This document shows positions 44,461-53,788 of a DNA stretch of 64,000 bases, piece after piece. The DNA is from Pseudomonas sp. UBA2684 (GTDB lineage Bacteria > Pseudomonadota > Gammaproteobacteria > Pseudomonadales > Pseudomonadaceae): contig DELY01000010.1 in NCBI GenBank assembly GCA_002354655.1, positions 48,788 to 112,787 on the forward strand, read 5' to 3'. The number at the start of each line of letters is the position of its first letter. Positions within the stretch are counted from its first letter, which is position 1. The translations under genes and the position numbers were made by a program. The notes beneath the pieces are model-generated. The model made no database searches. It saw only the letters and a program-made list of their open reading frames with translations, and was not told the origin of the DNA.

Positions 44461-46077
44461 CTAGCCAATCCGCCGCGCGGAACGGCGGATCAGCCCGATA
44501 ACCGGCAGCAGCCCCACCAGCACCAGGGTCAAGGCCGGCAACGCGGCGCGCGCCCATTCGCCCTCGCTGGTCATCTCGAACACCCGCACCGACAGCGTGT
44601 CCCAGCCAAAGGGGCGCATCAGCAGGGTCGCCGGCATTTCCTTGAGCACATCGACGAACACCAGCAGCACCGCCGACAGCACCCCCGGCACCAGCAACGG
44701 CAAATAGACCTTGAAGAACAGGCCGATACCGCCCACCCCGAGACTGCGCGAAGCCTCCGGCAGCGACGGACGAATACGCGCCAGGCTGTTCTCCAGCGGC
44801 CCGTAGGCCACCGCCAGAAAGCGGATCAGGTAAGCCAGCAGCAGCGCCGAGAGGCTGCCGAGCAGCAAGGGTTTGCCGGCGCCGCCCAGCCAGCTGGACA
44901 ACGGAATCACCAGCTCGCGGTCGAGGTAACTGAACGCCAGCATGATCGCCACCGCCAGCATCGAGCCCGGCAAAGCGTAACCGAGATTGGCCAGGCCGAC
45001 GGTCGAACGCATCAGCCGGGTTGGCGCCAACCGGCGGGCGAAGGCCAGCAACAGCGCCGCGCCGACGGTAATCAGCGCGGCCATGCCGCCGAGGTACAGG
45101 GTATGCAGGATCAGCGCAGCGTAGCGCTCATCCAGGTCGAAGCGCCCGCGCTGCCAGAACCACACCAGCAGTTGCAGCATGGGGATCACGAAACCACAGG
45201 CGAACACCAGGCCGCACCACGTGCTGGCGGCCAGCGCCTGGCCACCCTTGAGCTGATACAGCGCCTTGCCGCGCGGCCGCTCGTTGACCGGGCGCACCGC
45301 ACCGCGAGCACGCCGCTCGCCATACAGCACCAGCATCACCGCCAACAGCAACAGGCTGGCCAACTGGGTGGCACTGGTCAGGCTGTAAAAGCCGTACCAG
45401 GTTTTGTAAATGGCGGTGGTGAAGGTGTCGAAGTTGAACACCGACACCGCACCGAAATCCGCCAGGGTCTCCATGATCGCCAACGCCAGGCCGGCGCCAA
45501 TTGCCGGCCGCGCCATCGGCAAAGCCACCCGCCAGAACGCCTGCCAGGGGCTCAGGCCGAGCACCCGCGCGGCCTCCATCAAGCCTTTGCCCTGCGCCAG
45601 GAAGGCATTGCGCGCGAGCAGGTAAACGTAGGGATAGAACACCAACACCAGGACGATGATCACCCCACCGGTGGAACGCACCCTGGGGAAGCGCACGCCG
45701 GCACCGAACCAATCGCGCAGCAGGGTTTGCACCGGCCCGGCAAAATCCAGCAGACCGACGAAGACGAAGGCCAGCACGTAGGCGGGAATGGCGAACGGCA
45801 ACATCAGCGCCCAATCCAGCCAGCGCCGCCCGGGAAACTCGCAGAGGCTGGTCAGCCAGGCCAGGCTGACACCCAGCAGGACAACCCCGACGCCCACGCC
45901 AAGCACCAGCACCAGGGTGTTGCCGATCAAGCGCAGCATCTGGGTCTGCCACAGGTGCGCCCAAATTTGCCGATCCACCTCGTGCCAGCTGAACAGCAAG
46001 ACGCTCAGCGGCAGCAACACCAACAAGGCAATGGCAAACGCGATGGGGTACCAGCGACGCTGGGCAGGATGGGCCAC
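44461..46077 (-). CDS. Iron(III) ABC transporter permease (FbpB-like)
   Basis: A 538-residue permease with about twelve membrane helices, made of two fused binding-protein-dependent transport domains. The EAA loops appear as EAARVLGLSPWQAFWRVALP near residue 170 and ASRSLGVGGIGLFFKVYLP near residue 440. It resembles the SfuB/FbpB/HitB group for ferric iron. The start codon is GTG 46077 with GAGGA 7 bases upstream. It pairs with the binding protein gene upstream (169-bp gap), but no ATPase gene (FbpC) is next to it, so the ATPase must be elsewhere or shared. As I recall, this matches PA5216-PA5217. Confidence 0.92.
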   Translation of the reverse strand: MAHPAQRRWYPIAFAIALLVLLPLSVLLFSWHEVDRQIWAHLWQTQMLRLIGNTLVLVLGVGVGVVLLGVSLAWLTSLCEFPGRRWLDWALMLPFAIPAYVLAFVFVGLLDFAGPVQTLLRDWFGAGVRFPRVRSTGGVIIVLVLVFYPYVYLLARNAFLAQGKGLMEAARVLGLSPWQAFWRVALPMARPAIGAGLALAIMETLADFGAVSVFNFDTFTTAIYKTWYGFYSLTSATQLASLLLLAVMLVLYGERRARGAVRPVNERPRGKALYQLKGGQALAASTWCGLVFACGFVIPMLQLLVWFWQRGRFDLDERYAALILHTLYLGGMAALITVGAALLLAFARRLAPTRLMRSTVGLANLGYALPGSMLAVAIMLAFSYLDRELVIPLSSWLGGAGKPLLLGSLSALLLAYLIRFLAVAYGPLENSLARIRPSLPEASRSLGVGGIGLFFKVYLPLLVPGVLSAVLLVFVDVLKEMPATLLMRPFGWDTLSVRVFEMTSEGEWARAALPALTLVLVGLLPVIGLIRRSARRIG

Positions 46078-46148
46078 GCAGAATCCTCAGAACGGAAAAA
46101 CACAACGCCCCGGGCTGAGCCGGGGCGTCGAGTATAACGGCAGACGCA

Positions 46149-46226
46149 GGGCGGGTTGCGGCGCGGAGCGGCGATAGCCATCGTCACGTGGTGCGATGGC
46201 TATCGCTGCGCTCAACCCACCCTACC
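46149..46226. repeat. Imperfect palindrome between the FbpA- and FbpB-like genes
   Basis: A 13-bp perfect stem GCGATAGCCATCG (46171-46183) and CGATGGCTATCGC (46194-46206) sits within a longer imperfect inverted repeat (GGGCGGGTTGCGGCGC ... GCGCTCAACCCACCC). It belongs to the common Pseudomonas GGGTTGAGCGCAGCG-type intergenic repeat. It would form a hairpin in the mRNA between binding protein and permease. Confidence 0.75.
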
Positions 46227-46245
46227 TGCTGGAGCTGGGCAGGCC

Positions 46246-47247
46246 TCAGTTCCAGCCAGCACGGTCCATCAGCATGATTGCTTCGGCCTGACGCTTGCCG
46301 GCGACTTCAACCGGGATGGCGTCAGCTTTGAAGCTGCCCCACGCGGTCACTTCGGCGGACGCCGGGACTTTCGGGTTGGCCGGGAATTCCTGGTTGAGGC
46401 CGGCGAACAGTGCCTGCGCCTCTTCGCCAGTCATCCACTCCAACAGCTTCTGCGCGGCATCGGCATGCGGCGCGTGCTTGGTCACCCCGGCACCGGCCAG
46501 GTTGACGTGCACGCCACGGTCGTCCTGGTTCGGCCAGTACGGCTTCACTTTCAGGTCTGGCTGCTGCTTGTGCAGACGGCCGTAGTAATAGGTGTTGGTG
46601 ATACCTACGTCGCACTGGCCGGCGTCGATGGCCTGCAGCAGGGCGGTGTCGTCGGCGAACACGTCGGTGGCCAGGTTACCCACCCAACCCTTGACGATTT
46701 CTTCAGTCTTGGCCGCGCCATGGGTTTCGATCAGGGTGGCGGTCAGCGACTGGTTGTAGACCTTCTTACTGGTGCGCAGGCACAGGCGGCCTTCCCAGTT
46801 CTTGTCGGCCAGGGCTTCGTAGGTCGACAGCTCGCTCGGTTTGACCCGCTCGGTGGAGTAGAAGATGGTCCGTGCGCGCAGCGACAGGCCAGTCCAGCTA
46901 CCGGTGCTGGAGCGGTACTGCGCCGGGATGTTTTCCTCGATGACCGCAGACTGCAGCGGCTTGAGCACGCCTTCCTGCTCGGCCTGCCAGAGGTTGCCGG
47001 CATCCACGGTGATCAGCATGTCGGCGGGGGTGTTTTCACCTTCGGCCTTGAGGCGGGCCAGCAACGGCGCTTCCTTGTCGGTGATGAACTTCACCGGTAC
47101 ACCGGTCTTGGCGGTGTAAGCATCGAAAACCGGCTTGATCAGCTCATCGATACGCGCGGAGTAAACCACCACTTCATCGGCGGCCTGCACAGCGCCTGCC
47201 AGCGCGGTGAGGGTGAGAGCGGCGAATAGACGCTTGCTTACCTGCAT
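46246..47247 (-). CDS. Iron(III) ABC transporter substrate-binding protein (FbpA-like)
   Basis: A 333-residue periplasmic protein with a Sec signal peptide (residues 1-22, ending [13 protein letters not shown]). The mature part is a class II ferric-binding fold with [31 protein letters not shown], and the iron-ligand tyrosines in [11 protein letters not shown] near residue 215. AGGA lies 5 bases before ATG 47247. It leads the operon with the permease. I do not find a convincing Fur box in the 137-bp upstream region, although iron control is expected for this family. Confidence 0.92.
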   Translation of the reverse strand: MQVSKRLFAALTLTALAGAVQAADEVVVYSARIDELIKPVFDAYTAKTGVPVKFITDKEAPLLARLKAEGENTPADMLITVDAGNLWQAEQEGVLKPLQSAVIEENIPAQYRSSTGSWTGLSLRARTIFYSTERVKPSELSTYEALADKNWEGRLCLRTSKKVYNQSLTATLIETHGAAKTEEIVKGWVGNLATDVFADDTALLQAIDAGQCDVGITNTYYYGRLHKQQPDLKVKPYWPNQDDRGVHVNLAGAGVTKHAPHADAAQKLLEWMTGEEAQALFAGLNQEFPANPKVPASAEVTAWGSFKADAIPVEVAGKRQAEAIMLMDRAGWN

Positions 47248-47384
47248 GATTCCTGCCTCTTGGTCAAAGGTGAGTTGTAAGACCAAATAGTAGTGAATGG
47301 CATTTAGCTTCTCAACTACTCTTCGCTCGATAGGTGTAACTCACCATTACCCGGGGCACGCTCTGCGCCGTCTACGGAGCCTCG

Positions 47385-48602
47385 CTAGGCGCGCGCCAAC
47401 GCCGGTAAATCACCGGACAAGCCAAGCGCCTGACGGACGAACAACGCCTTGGCCTCGGGCAACTCGTCGACCCAATTGAGCCCAGCGTTGCGCAGCCAGC
47501 GCAGTGGCAGCGGATCGGCCTGGAACAGCCGCTCGAAACCCTCCATCGCCGCCATCATCGCCAGGTTGTGCGGCATGCGCCGGCGTTCGTAGCGGCTCAA
47601 TACCCGCTCGTCGCTCAGCCGCTCGCCACGCGCCAGCGCGTGCAGCAACACGTCGGCGAGCACGGCGGCATCGAGAAAGCCCAGGTTGACCCCCTGCCCA
47701 GCCAGCGGGTGGATGCTGTGCGCGGCATCGCCGATCAGCGCCAGGCCGTCTTCGACGTAGCGCTTGGCGTGCCGCTGGCGCAGCGGGATGCACAGCCGGC
47801 GGTCGGCGTGCAGCACGCGCCCCAGGCGGTGCTCGAAAGCCTTGCCCAGCTCGCCGCAGAACGCTGCATCGTCCAGGCTCATCAACTGCTCGGCCTGAGC
47901 CAGCGTGGTCGACCAGACGATCGAGCACCAGTGCTCGCCATCCGCCGCCGCCAAGGGCAGGAACGCCAGCGGACCATCGTCGGTGAAGCGCTGCCAGGCC
48001 GTGGCCTGATGCGGCCGCTCGCAGCGCACACTGGCGACGATGGCGTGGTGCAGGTAATCCCACTCGCGAGTAGCGCAGCCGGCCAGCCGACGCACCGCCG
48101 AGTTGGCGCCATCGGCCGCCACCAGCAGGGGTGCACGCAACTGGCGGCCATCGGTGAGGGTCAGCAGCCAGTCGTCGCCGCTGCGGCGCAGTTGCTCCAG
48201 GCGCGCGTTGGCCAACAGGCCGATCTGGCTGTCGTGCAGACGCTCCAGCAGCGCATCCTGCACCACGCGATTCTCGACGATATGGCCGAGCGCCTCGGCA
48301 TGCACGCTGGCCGCGCTGAAGTGGATCTGCCCGGTGCCGGAGCCGTCCCACACCTGCATCTCGCCATATGGACTGCTGCGCCGCGCGGCGATGCCCGGCC
48401 ATACGCCCAGGCGTTCGAGCACGCGCTGGCTGGCCACCGACAAGGCGCTGACCCGCGGCTCGAACGGCGCGCACGGGTCGAACGGTTTGACGCTGAGCGG
48501 GCCACCGTCGACCAGAAGAATCTCCAGGCCACTGTCCTGTAGGGCCAGGGCCAAGGCGCTGCCAACCATACCGGCACCGACGATGATCAGATCCGCACGC
48601 AT
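47385..48602 (-). CDS. ubiI: UbiI/VisC-type FAD-dependent ubiquinone hydroxylase
   Basis: A 405-residue class A flavin monooxygenase of the UbiH/UbiI/UbiF family. Motifs: FAD site IIVGAGMVGSALALALQ near residue 6, LVAADGANSAVR near residue 155, and the second FAD site LALIGDAAHSIHPLAGQGVNLG near residue 284. The closest role is C5 hydroxylation of the ubiquinone precursor (UbiI). It lies 9 bases downstream of the DUF4442 gene in the operon pepP-ubiH-DUF4442-ubiI. The exact hydroxylation position is inferred from gene order; UbiF-like action is possible. Confidence 0.85.
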   Translation of the reverse strand: MRADLIIVGAGMVGSALALALQDSGLEILLVDGGPLSVKPFDPCAPFEPRVSALSVASQRVLERLGVWPGIAARRSSPYGEMQVWDGSGTGQIHFSAASVHAEALGHIVENRVVQDALLERLHDSQIGLLANARLEQLRRSGDDWLLTLTDGRQLRAPLLVAADGANSAVRRLAGCATREWDYLHHAIVASVRCERPHQATAWQRFTDDGPLAFLPLAAADGEHWCSIVWSTTLAQAEQLMSLDDAAFCGELGKAFEHRLGRVLHADRRLCIPLRQRHAKRYVEDGLALIGDAAHSIHPLAGQGVNLGFLDAAVLADVLLHALARGERLSDERVLSRYERRRMPHNLAMMAAMEGFERLFQADPLPLRWLRNAGLNWVDELPEAKALFVRQALGLSGDLPALARA

Positions 48603-48611
48603 GTTGATTCC

Positions 48612-49094
48612 TTAAGCTGCCTGCCGGACGCGCGGTTTGAGCCGCACGTAGAGGGTCTTGTGCACCCGCGCCACCAGGGTTCCGGCACCGTCGCGCACCT
48701 CGACCTGCAACTCGGGTAAAGACTTGTCACCGCCTGCGGTCTGCGCGCGAATGCTACTCAGCAGACCGTCGTCGATAGTGAATTCGGCATACACCGGGCC
48801 TTTGCCGGGGGCGATGAAGTCGATGCTGGCGGCCTTGTCCCAGACGATGTAGTCGCGGCCGAGGTTCTCCATCAGCATCAGCATGAAAAACGGGTCGGTC
48901 ATCGAATACAGGCTGCCGCCGAACTGCGTACCGACGTAGTTGCGGTTGTACCAGCCCAGGCCCATTTTGACCTGTACCCGGCGGAAGTCCGCACTGATCT
49001 GCCGCACCCACACGCCCGCACCGAGGTAGGGCGGGTAGATGTTCATGGCCCAACGAAGTAGCCGCGCCTTACGCGCCATGCGTTTTACCGGCAT
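48612..49094 (-). CDS. DUF4442 hotdog-fold thioesterase-like protein
   Basis: A 160-residue protein of the DUF4442 hotdog family. Recognised segments are IYPPYLGAGVWVRQIS, VKMGLGWYNRNYVGTQFGGSLYSMTDPFFMLML and KAASIDFIAPGKGPVYAEF. Members resemble acyl-CoA thioesterases but have no proven substrate. Its ATG 49094 is 3 bases after the ubiH stop and 9 bases after GGAG, so it is translated from the ubiquinone operon between ubiH and ubiI. Confidence 0.85.
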   Translation of the reverse strand: MPVKRMARKARLLRWAMNIYPPYLGAGVWVRQISADFRRVQVKMGLGWYNRNYVGTQFGGSLYSMTDPFFMLMLMENLGRDYIVWDKAASIDFIAPGKGPVYAEFTIDDGLLSSIRAQTAGGDKSLPELQVEVRDGAGTLVARVHKTLYVRLKPRVRQAA

Positions 49095-49097
49095 GCC

Positions 49098-50282
49098 CTA
49101 GCGCTCCGTGCGTGTGCCGAGGCCCATGGCCTGGCGGGCGAACCAGCGCTTGGCCGGCGGTAACAGATCGAGGCCAAGTAAGCCGAGATTGCGGCCGGCG
49201 CTGAGCAACGCTTGATTGCTGCTGAACAAGCGCGTGACCTGATCGGAAAAGCCCACGGTGAGTTGCTGATCGCCCTGCTGGCGTTGCAGGTAACCCTGTA
49301 ACGTGGCGAAATCGCCCAACGGCGCGTTGCTGGCCAACAGGCTTTCGGCCAACGCCAGGGTGTCGCGCAGCGACAGGTTGTAGCCCTGCCCGGCAATCGG
49401 GTGCAGGCTGTGCGCGGCGTTACCGAGCACCACCAGATGCGGGCGCACCTGTTCCTGGGCCTCGACCAGCGCCAGCGGGTACAGGTGCCGCGCGCCGACC
49501 TGGCGCAAAGCGCCGAGGCGATAACCGAAAGCCTGCTGCAATTCGTCGAGAAAGCGCCCTTCATCCAGCCGCAGCAGGCGCTCGGCATCCGCGGCGGCGC
49601 GCGTCCAGACCAGCGCACAGCGATTGTCCGCCAGCGGCAGCAGGGCCATCGGCCCGTCCGCGGTAAAGCGCTCGAAGGCCTGGCCGCGATGGGCGTCCTG
49701 CGGACTGACGTTGGCGATCAAGGCGCTCTGCCCATACGGGGTGTGCGTCACGCCGATGCCCAACTGCTCGCGCAGGCCGGAGCGACCGCCGTCGGCGAGA
49801 ATCGCCAACTCGCACTGTAGGCTGGATTCGTCGTTCAAGGTCAGCTGATAACCGGCCGGCAGCGCCTCCAACCGCGTGACTTCCGCCGGGCTGCGCCAAC
49901 TGACCACCTGCTGGTCCAGCGCCTGCCACAGGCATTGGCCGAGCCAGGCGTTCTCCACCACGTAACCGAGCGCCGGCACGCCCTCCTCCCGCGCACTCAG
50001 GCGTGCCGCGGCGAAACGGCCACGGTCGGATACGTGAATCTGCTGAATCGGTTCGGCACGCTCGGCGATCCGCGACCACAGGCCGAGGCGCTGGTAAATT
50101 TGCCGGGAGCCATAGGACAACGCGGTGGAGCGCGCGTCATAGCTCGGCTGGTAGCCGGCGCCCGGGGCGAACGGCTCGATCAGGCTGATCTGCCAATCGC
50201 GAGCCTTGGCCTCAGCTTGCAGGGCCAGGGCCAGGCTGGCGCCGACCAGACCGCCGCCGATAATCGCGATATTCACCCGCAT
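49098..50282 (-). CDS. ubiH: 2-octaprenyl-6-methoxyphenyl hydroxylase UbiH
   Basis: A 394-residue FAD monooxygenase hydroxylating the ubiquinone ring (C1 in E. coli). Motifs: IAIIGGGLVGASLALALQ near residue 5, LAILADGGRSGLRE near residue 160 and LVVLGNAAHSLHPIAGQGYNLSLRD near residue 285. ATG 50282 is 5 bases past the pepP stop, with GAGG in the end of pepP; an ORF extension to 50510 lies inside pepP in another frame and is not real. It is in the pepP-ubiH-DUF4442-ubiI operon. Confidence 0.92.
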   Translation of the reverse strand: MRVNIAIIGGGLVGASLALALQAEAKARDWQISLIEPFAPGAGYQPSYDARSTALSYGSRQIYQRLGLWSRIAERAEPIQQIHVSDRGRFAAARLSAREEGVPALGYVVENAWLGQCLWQALDQQVVSWRSPAEVTRLEALPAGYQLTLNDESSLQCELAILADGGRSGLREQLGIGVTHTPYGQSALIANVSPQDAHRGQAFERFTADGPMALLPLADNRCALVWTRAAADAERLLRLDEGRFLDELQQAFGYRLGALRQVGARHLYPLALVEAQEQVRPHLVVLGNAAHSLHPIAGQGYNLSLRDTLALAESLLASNAPLGDFATLQGYLQRQQGDQQLTVGFSDQVTRLFSSNQALLSAGRNLGLLGLDLLPPAKRWFARQAMGLGTRTER

Positions 50283-50287
50283 GGGCT

Positions 50288-51622
50288 TCAAGCCGCCTCG
50301 GTGCGTGCGGCCGCCATCAGCGCCTCGATCTCGGCAACGGTTTTCGGCGCCGCGGTGGTGAGAATCTCGCAGCCGCTCTTGGTCACCACCACATCGTCTT
50401 CGATGCGCACGCCAATGCCGCGCCATTTCTTCGCCACGTTGGGGTTGTCCACCGCGATATAGATACCCGGTTCGACCGTCATCGCCATGCCGACTTCCAG
50501 TACCCGCCATTCGCCGCCAAGCTTGTACTCGCCAACGTCATGCACATCCATGCCCAGCCAATGCCCGGCGCGGTGCATGTAAAACGGTTTGTAGGCTTCG
50601 CTGGCGATCAGCTCTGGCACATCGCCTTGCAACAGGCCCAACTCGACCAGACCGGCGGTAATCACGCGCACCGTGGCCTCGTGGGCTTCGTTCCAGTGTT
50701 TACCCGGGGCGATTTCCTTGAAGGCCGCCTCCTGGGAGGCCAACACCAACTCGTAGATGGCCTTCTGCTCCGCGGAAAAGCGCCCGCTGACCGGAAAGGT
50801 GCGGGTGATATCGCTGGCATAACAATCGATCTCGCAACCGGCGTCGATCAACACCAGGTCACCGTCCTTGAGCAGCGCATCGTTCTCGCGGTAATGCAGG
50901 ATGCAGGCGTTCTTGCCGGCGGCGACGATCGAGCCGTAGGCCGGCATCTTCGCCCCGCCCTTGCGGAATTCGTAATCCAGCTCGGCTTCCAGGTGGTACT
51001 CGTACAGACCGCCACGGCTGGCCTGCATGGCCCGCACATGGGCGCGCGAGGAAATCTGCGCGGCCTCGCGCATCACCTTCACTTCCGCCGCGCTCTTGTA
51101 CAGGCGCAGGTCGTGCAGCAGGTGATCGAGGGCGACGAATTCGTTCGGCGGCTGGGCGCCCTGGCGTGCCTTGGAGCGGATCACATTGATCCAGTCCATC
51201 AGGTGGCGGTCGAACTCCTGGTTGGTGCCCATGGCGTAATACACCCGCTCGCGGCCCTCGATCAGCCCCGGCAGGATGTCGTCGATATCGCCGATGGGGA
51301 ACGCATCGTCGGCGCCATACTGGCCGATCGCGCCATCCTGGCCCGCGCGCAGGCCGTCCCACAGCTCACGCTCCGGGTCGCGCTCACGGCAGAACAACAC
51401 GTACTCGCCATGCTCGCGCCCGGGAATCAGCGCGATTACCGCCTCCGGCTCGGGGAAGCCGCTGAGGTATTGGAAGTCGCTGTCCTGGCGGTACACGTGT
51501 TCGACATCGCGGTTGCGGATGTACACCGGCGCGGCCGGCAGAATGGCGATGCTGTTGGGTTCCATCTGCGCCATCAGCGCCTTGCGCCGACGGGCATATT
51601 CCGACTTGGGGATGCTGATCAT
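50288..51622 (-). CDS. pepP: Xaa-Pro aminopeptidase P
   Basis: A 444-residue metallopeptidase (M24B) removing N-terminal residues before proline. Metal ligands are visible: IDAGCEIDCYASDITRTFP (two Asp), HRAGHWLGMDVHD (His), TVEPGIYI (Glu) and GVRIEDDVVV (Glu). ATG 51622 (MISIPKSEYARRRKALM) matches the family start; the frame is open to 51730 without support. It is first in the ubi operon, as is typical of gamma-proteobacteria. Confidence 0.96.
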   Translation of the reverse strand: MISIPKSEYARRRKALMAQMEPNSIAILPAAPVYIRNRDVEHVYRQDSDFQYLSGFPEPEAVIALIPGREHGEYVLFCRERDPERELWDGLRAGQDGAIGQYGADDAFPIGDIDDILPGLIEGRERVYYAMGTNQEFDRHLMDWINVIRSKARQGAQPPNEFVALDHLLHDLRLYKSAAEVKVMREAAQISSRAHVRAMQASRGGLYEYHLEAELDYEFRKGGAKMPAYGSIVAAGKNACILHYRENDALLKDGDLVLIDAGCEIDCYASDITRTFPVSGRFSAEQKAIYELVLASQEAAFKEIAPGKHWNEAHEATVRVITAGLVELGLLQGDVPELIASEAYKPFYMHRAGHWLGMDVHDVGEYKLGGEWRVLEVGMAMTVEPGIYIAVDNPNVAKKWRGIGVRIEDDVVVTKSGCEILTTAAPKTVAEIEALMAAARTEAA

Positions 51623-51656
51623 GGGCAGGCTGGGTCCACTTCTAACGCGTGAATAA

Positions 51657-52211
51657 TCAGTGCAGCGACGGCTTCGCCACTGGCGACAGCGGCTTGGCAC
51701 ACTCGCTGAACAGCAACAACGGGGCGACACGCAGGTATTCCATCACTTCCATATAGTCGCTTTCGCCGTCTTCCGACTCTTCCAGGGCATTCTGCACCTG
51801 GGCAATCGCCGACAGATCCTGCAGCACTTCCATGGCTTCGGCACTCAAGGCGGCATCGCGGGCGGTCAAGCCGAAGCCGCCAAGAAAACCCTGGCACCAT
51901 TGGCCCAGCGCCGCAGCACGCTCGCTTAGCGGCGCCTCGTCGGACGGTAGCAGGAGCACCACGGTGACCTCGTCGCCGGACAATTCACCTTTGACCATTT
52001 CCTGCAAACCAATCAGCGCCTGGCGCACATTGTCTTGCGGCGCACTGCCGAGTAGCTCGGCGGCATCCACCAACCAGCTGTCGATCTCGAAGCCGGCACC
52101 GGCACAACTGCGGCCTAACAACAGGCCATGCAGCTCGGCGGGCGATACGGGTTGACCACTGCTGGCGAGCAGCGTGGCGAAAGCAGCATACGGAGAACTT
52201 GAAGTCGGCAT
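51657..52211 (-). CDS. ygfB: UPF0149 protein YgfB
   Basis: A 184-residue protein of the YgfB (UPF0149) family. Conserved segments: [35 protein letters not shown] and [19 protein letters not shown] near the C-terminus. In P. aeruginosa YgfB is reported to interfere with the antiterminator AlpA and so to affect AmpDh3 and beta-lactam resistance (from memory). The start at 52211 has no clear ribosome-binding site. It is upstream of pepP on the same strand and divergent from zapB-zapA. Confidence 0.92.
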   Translation of the reverse strand: MPTSSSPYAAFATLLASSGQPVSPAELHGLLLGRSCAGAGFEIDSWLVDAAELLGSAPQDNVRQALIGLQEMVKGELSGDEVTVVLLLPSDEAPLSERAAALGQWCQGFLGGFGLTARDAALSAEAMEVLQDLSAIAQVQNALEESEDGESDYMEVMEYLRVAPLLLFSECAKPLSPVAKPSLH

Positions 52212-52297
52212 AGATAACTAGGCGCCAGACGGCGCAATCACTAGAATGGAGGCCTCGTATCCTAGCACCGGCAGGCGCGCCAAGACCATCCAAGGGT

Positions 52298-52326
52298 TTG
52301 ACCCCGGACGATCGCGCGCCTATATA
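52298..52326 (+). promoter_or_regulatory. Sigma-70 promoter of zapB-zapA
   Basis: TTGACC (52298-52303), a 17-base spacer and TATATA (52321-52326) form a near-consensus promoter 32 bases upstream of the zapB-like gene. Confidence 0.65.
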
Positions 52327-52357
52327 GTCCGGTCAATCCTTGCCTTAGCGAGACCCC

Positions 52358-52567
52358 ATGGAAGACGCCGATCTGCATGACCTTACGAGCAAGCTGGAGC
52401 TGCTGATCCAGCGCGTCGAGCAGCTCAAGGCTGACAACCGACTCCTCTTGGCGAATGAAAAGGCCTGGCGCGAGGAACGCGCCCATCTGATCGAAAAGAA
52501 CGAAATGGCCCGGCACAAGGTCGAATCCATGATTTCGCGCCTGAAAGCCCTGGAGCAGGACTCATGA
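52358..52567 (+). CDS. ZapB-like coiled-coil division protein
   Basis: A 69-residue all-helical coiled-coil protein (TIGR02449 type): LTSKLELLIQRVEQLKADNRLLLANEK. It is encoded directly upstream of zapA with a 4-base overlap (ATGA), and small coiled-coil proteins in this place are thought to help Z-ring assembly as ZapB does. Homology to E. coli ZapB is by layout only. Confidence 0.8.
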   Translation: MEDADLHDLTSKLELLIQRVEQLKADNRLLLANEKAWREERAHLIEKNEMARHKVESMISRLKALEQDS

Positions 52568-52878
52568 CCCAGTCGAATACCGTAAGCGTCCATATCCTGG
52601 ACAAAGAATATTGCATCGCCTGTCCGCCGGACGAACGCGCCAACCTGGAAAGCGCCGCGCGCTACCTTGATGGCAAGATGCGGGAGATCCGTACCAGCGG
52701 CAAAGTCATCGGCGCCGACCGCGTGGCGGTGATGGCGGCGCTGAATATCACCCACGATCTGCTGCACAAGCAACAGCACCTCGATCTGCAAGCCAGCTCC
52801 ACCCGCGAGCAGGTGCGCGATTTGCTTGAGCGCGTCGACCATGCCCTGGCCGAAGATGCGGATGGCCAGCGCAGCTGA
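52564..52878 (+). CDS. zapA: Cell division protein ZapA
   Basis: A 104-residue FtsZ-associated protein that bundles FtsZ filaments. Residues about 1-50 form the ZapA fold (VSVHILDKEYCIACPPDERANLESAARYLDGKM, then ADRVAVMAALNITHDLL), and the rest is a helical coiled coil. Its ATG overlaps the zapB-like stop by 4 bases. 6S RNA (ssrS) follows at once, as in many gamma-proteobacteria. Confidence 0.95.
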   Translation: MTQSNTVSVHILDKEYCIACPPDERANLESAARYLDGKMREIRTSGKVIGADRVAVMAALNITHDLLHKQQHLDLQASSTREQVRDLLERVDHALAEDADGQRS

Positions 52879-52905
52879 TTGCAGCGCGGCGGATTCGGGT
52901 ATACT
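52879..52905 (+). promoter_or_regulatory. Promoter of ssrS (6S RNA)
   Basis: TATACT at 52900-52905 is placed 7 bases before the expected 6S 5' end, with TTGCAG at 52879-52884 and a short 15-base spacer. The -10 is clear, the -35 less so. Confidence 0.6.
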
Positions 52906-52912
52906 GGCCGCC

Positions 52913-53093
52913 GCTCCCTGGAGTGTGCGCCAGTTGGTGATGTCCCTGAGCCGATACGCACAAACCCGGGGGTTGCATGTTGGGGCCGGTGTGCATGTCC
53001 GCCTGACGGAAAGCCTTAACGCCTCCTGCAACCTCCACCTTGAACTTTCGGGTTCAAGGGCTAAACCGACAGCGGCACGTCGGGGAGTCACTT
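52913..53093 (+). ncRNA. ssrS: 6S RNA
   Basis: The usual 6S layout of about 180 bases between zapA and ygfA. The 5' end (GCTCCCTGGAGTGTGCGCCA) and 3' end (GTCGGGGAGTCAC) can pair to form the closing stem, with a central bulge in between that binds sigma-70 RNA polymerase. As in other Pseudomonas, it is processed from a transcript that goes on into ygfA. A T-rich CTTCTTTTTG follows the 3' end. Exact ends are estimated. Confidence 0.9.
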
Positions 53094-53138
53094 CTTTTTG
53101 CCGATTGCCCGCCTCGCGGCATAGGCCCAGCGCCTGAC

Positions 53139-53735
53139 ATGCTCGACTCAACCACCTTGACCCGCGTGCAACTGCGCCGCCTGCTGCGGCAGAAGCGCCG
53201 CGCCCTCAACGCCCACGCCCAGCGTCAGGCCGCGCGCGGGCTGTATCGACAACTGGCGCAACACCCGCTGTTTCGCCGCGCCCAGCACATCGCCCTGTAC
53301 TTGCCGAACGATGGCGAGATCGATCCCCGCCCGCTGCTGCGCGCCGCCCAACAACGTGGCAAGGCCACGTATTTGCCCGTTCTCAGCCCGTGGCCCCGCA
53401 CCAAAATGGTCTTCCAACGCGTGCGCCCCGGGGATGCCTTGATCGCCAATCGCTTTCACATCCTCGAACCGCGGCGCAACCCGGCGCAGCAACGCACACT
53501 GCGAGCACTGGACCTGGTCTTGCTGCCCCTGGTCGGCTTCGATCGGCACGGCGCACGCCTGGGCATGGGCGGTGGTTTTTATGACCGCAGCCTGGCTTAC
53601 CGCAGCATGCGCAAAAATTGGCACAAGCCGACTTTATTGGGCTTGGCGCATGAATGTCAGCAAGTGGATCGCCTGGCGCAGGCCAGCTGGGATGTGCCGC
53701 TCATGGCGACGGTGACGGACAAGGCCTGGTATTGA
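53139..53735 (+). CDS. ygfA: 5-formyltetrahydrofolate cyclo-ligase
   Basis: A 198-residue enzyme turning 5-formyl-THF into 5,10-methenyl-THF with ATP. Conserved segments are QLRRLLRQKRRAL near the N-terminus, the phosphate-binding GARLGMGGGFYDRSL near residue 140, and VDRLAQASWDVPLMATVTD at the end. ATG 53139 is 46 bases after 6S RNA; the longer frame from 53040 lies in ssrS and is rejected. Co-transcription with 6S RNA is typical of the family. Confidence 0.94.
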   Translation: MLDSTTLTRVQLRRLLRQKRRALNAHAQRQAARGLYRQLAQHPLFRRAQHIALYLPNDGEIDPRPLLRAAQQRGKATYLPVLSPWPRTKMVFQRVRPGDALIANRFHILEPRRNPAQQRTLRALDLVLLPLVGFDRHGARLGMGGGFYDRSLAYRSMRKNWHKPTLLGLAHECQQVDRLAQASWDVPLMATVTDKAWY

Positions 53736-53788
53736 GGTGAGGCGAACGGCACCGCGGTCCCTGCGGCGCATAGACGAGCAAGCCGTAA

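Noticed and set aside
47248-47384. Fur box upstream of the FbpA-like gene
   Set aside because: The best match to the 19-bp Fur consensus was about 8 of 19, no better than chance in AT-rich sequence.
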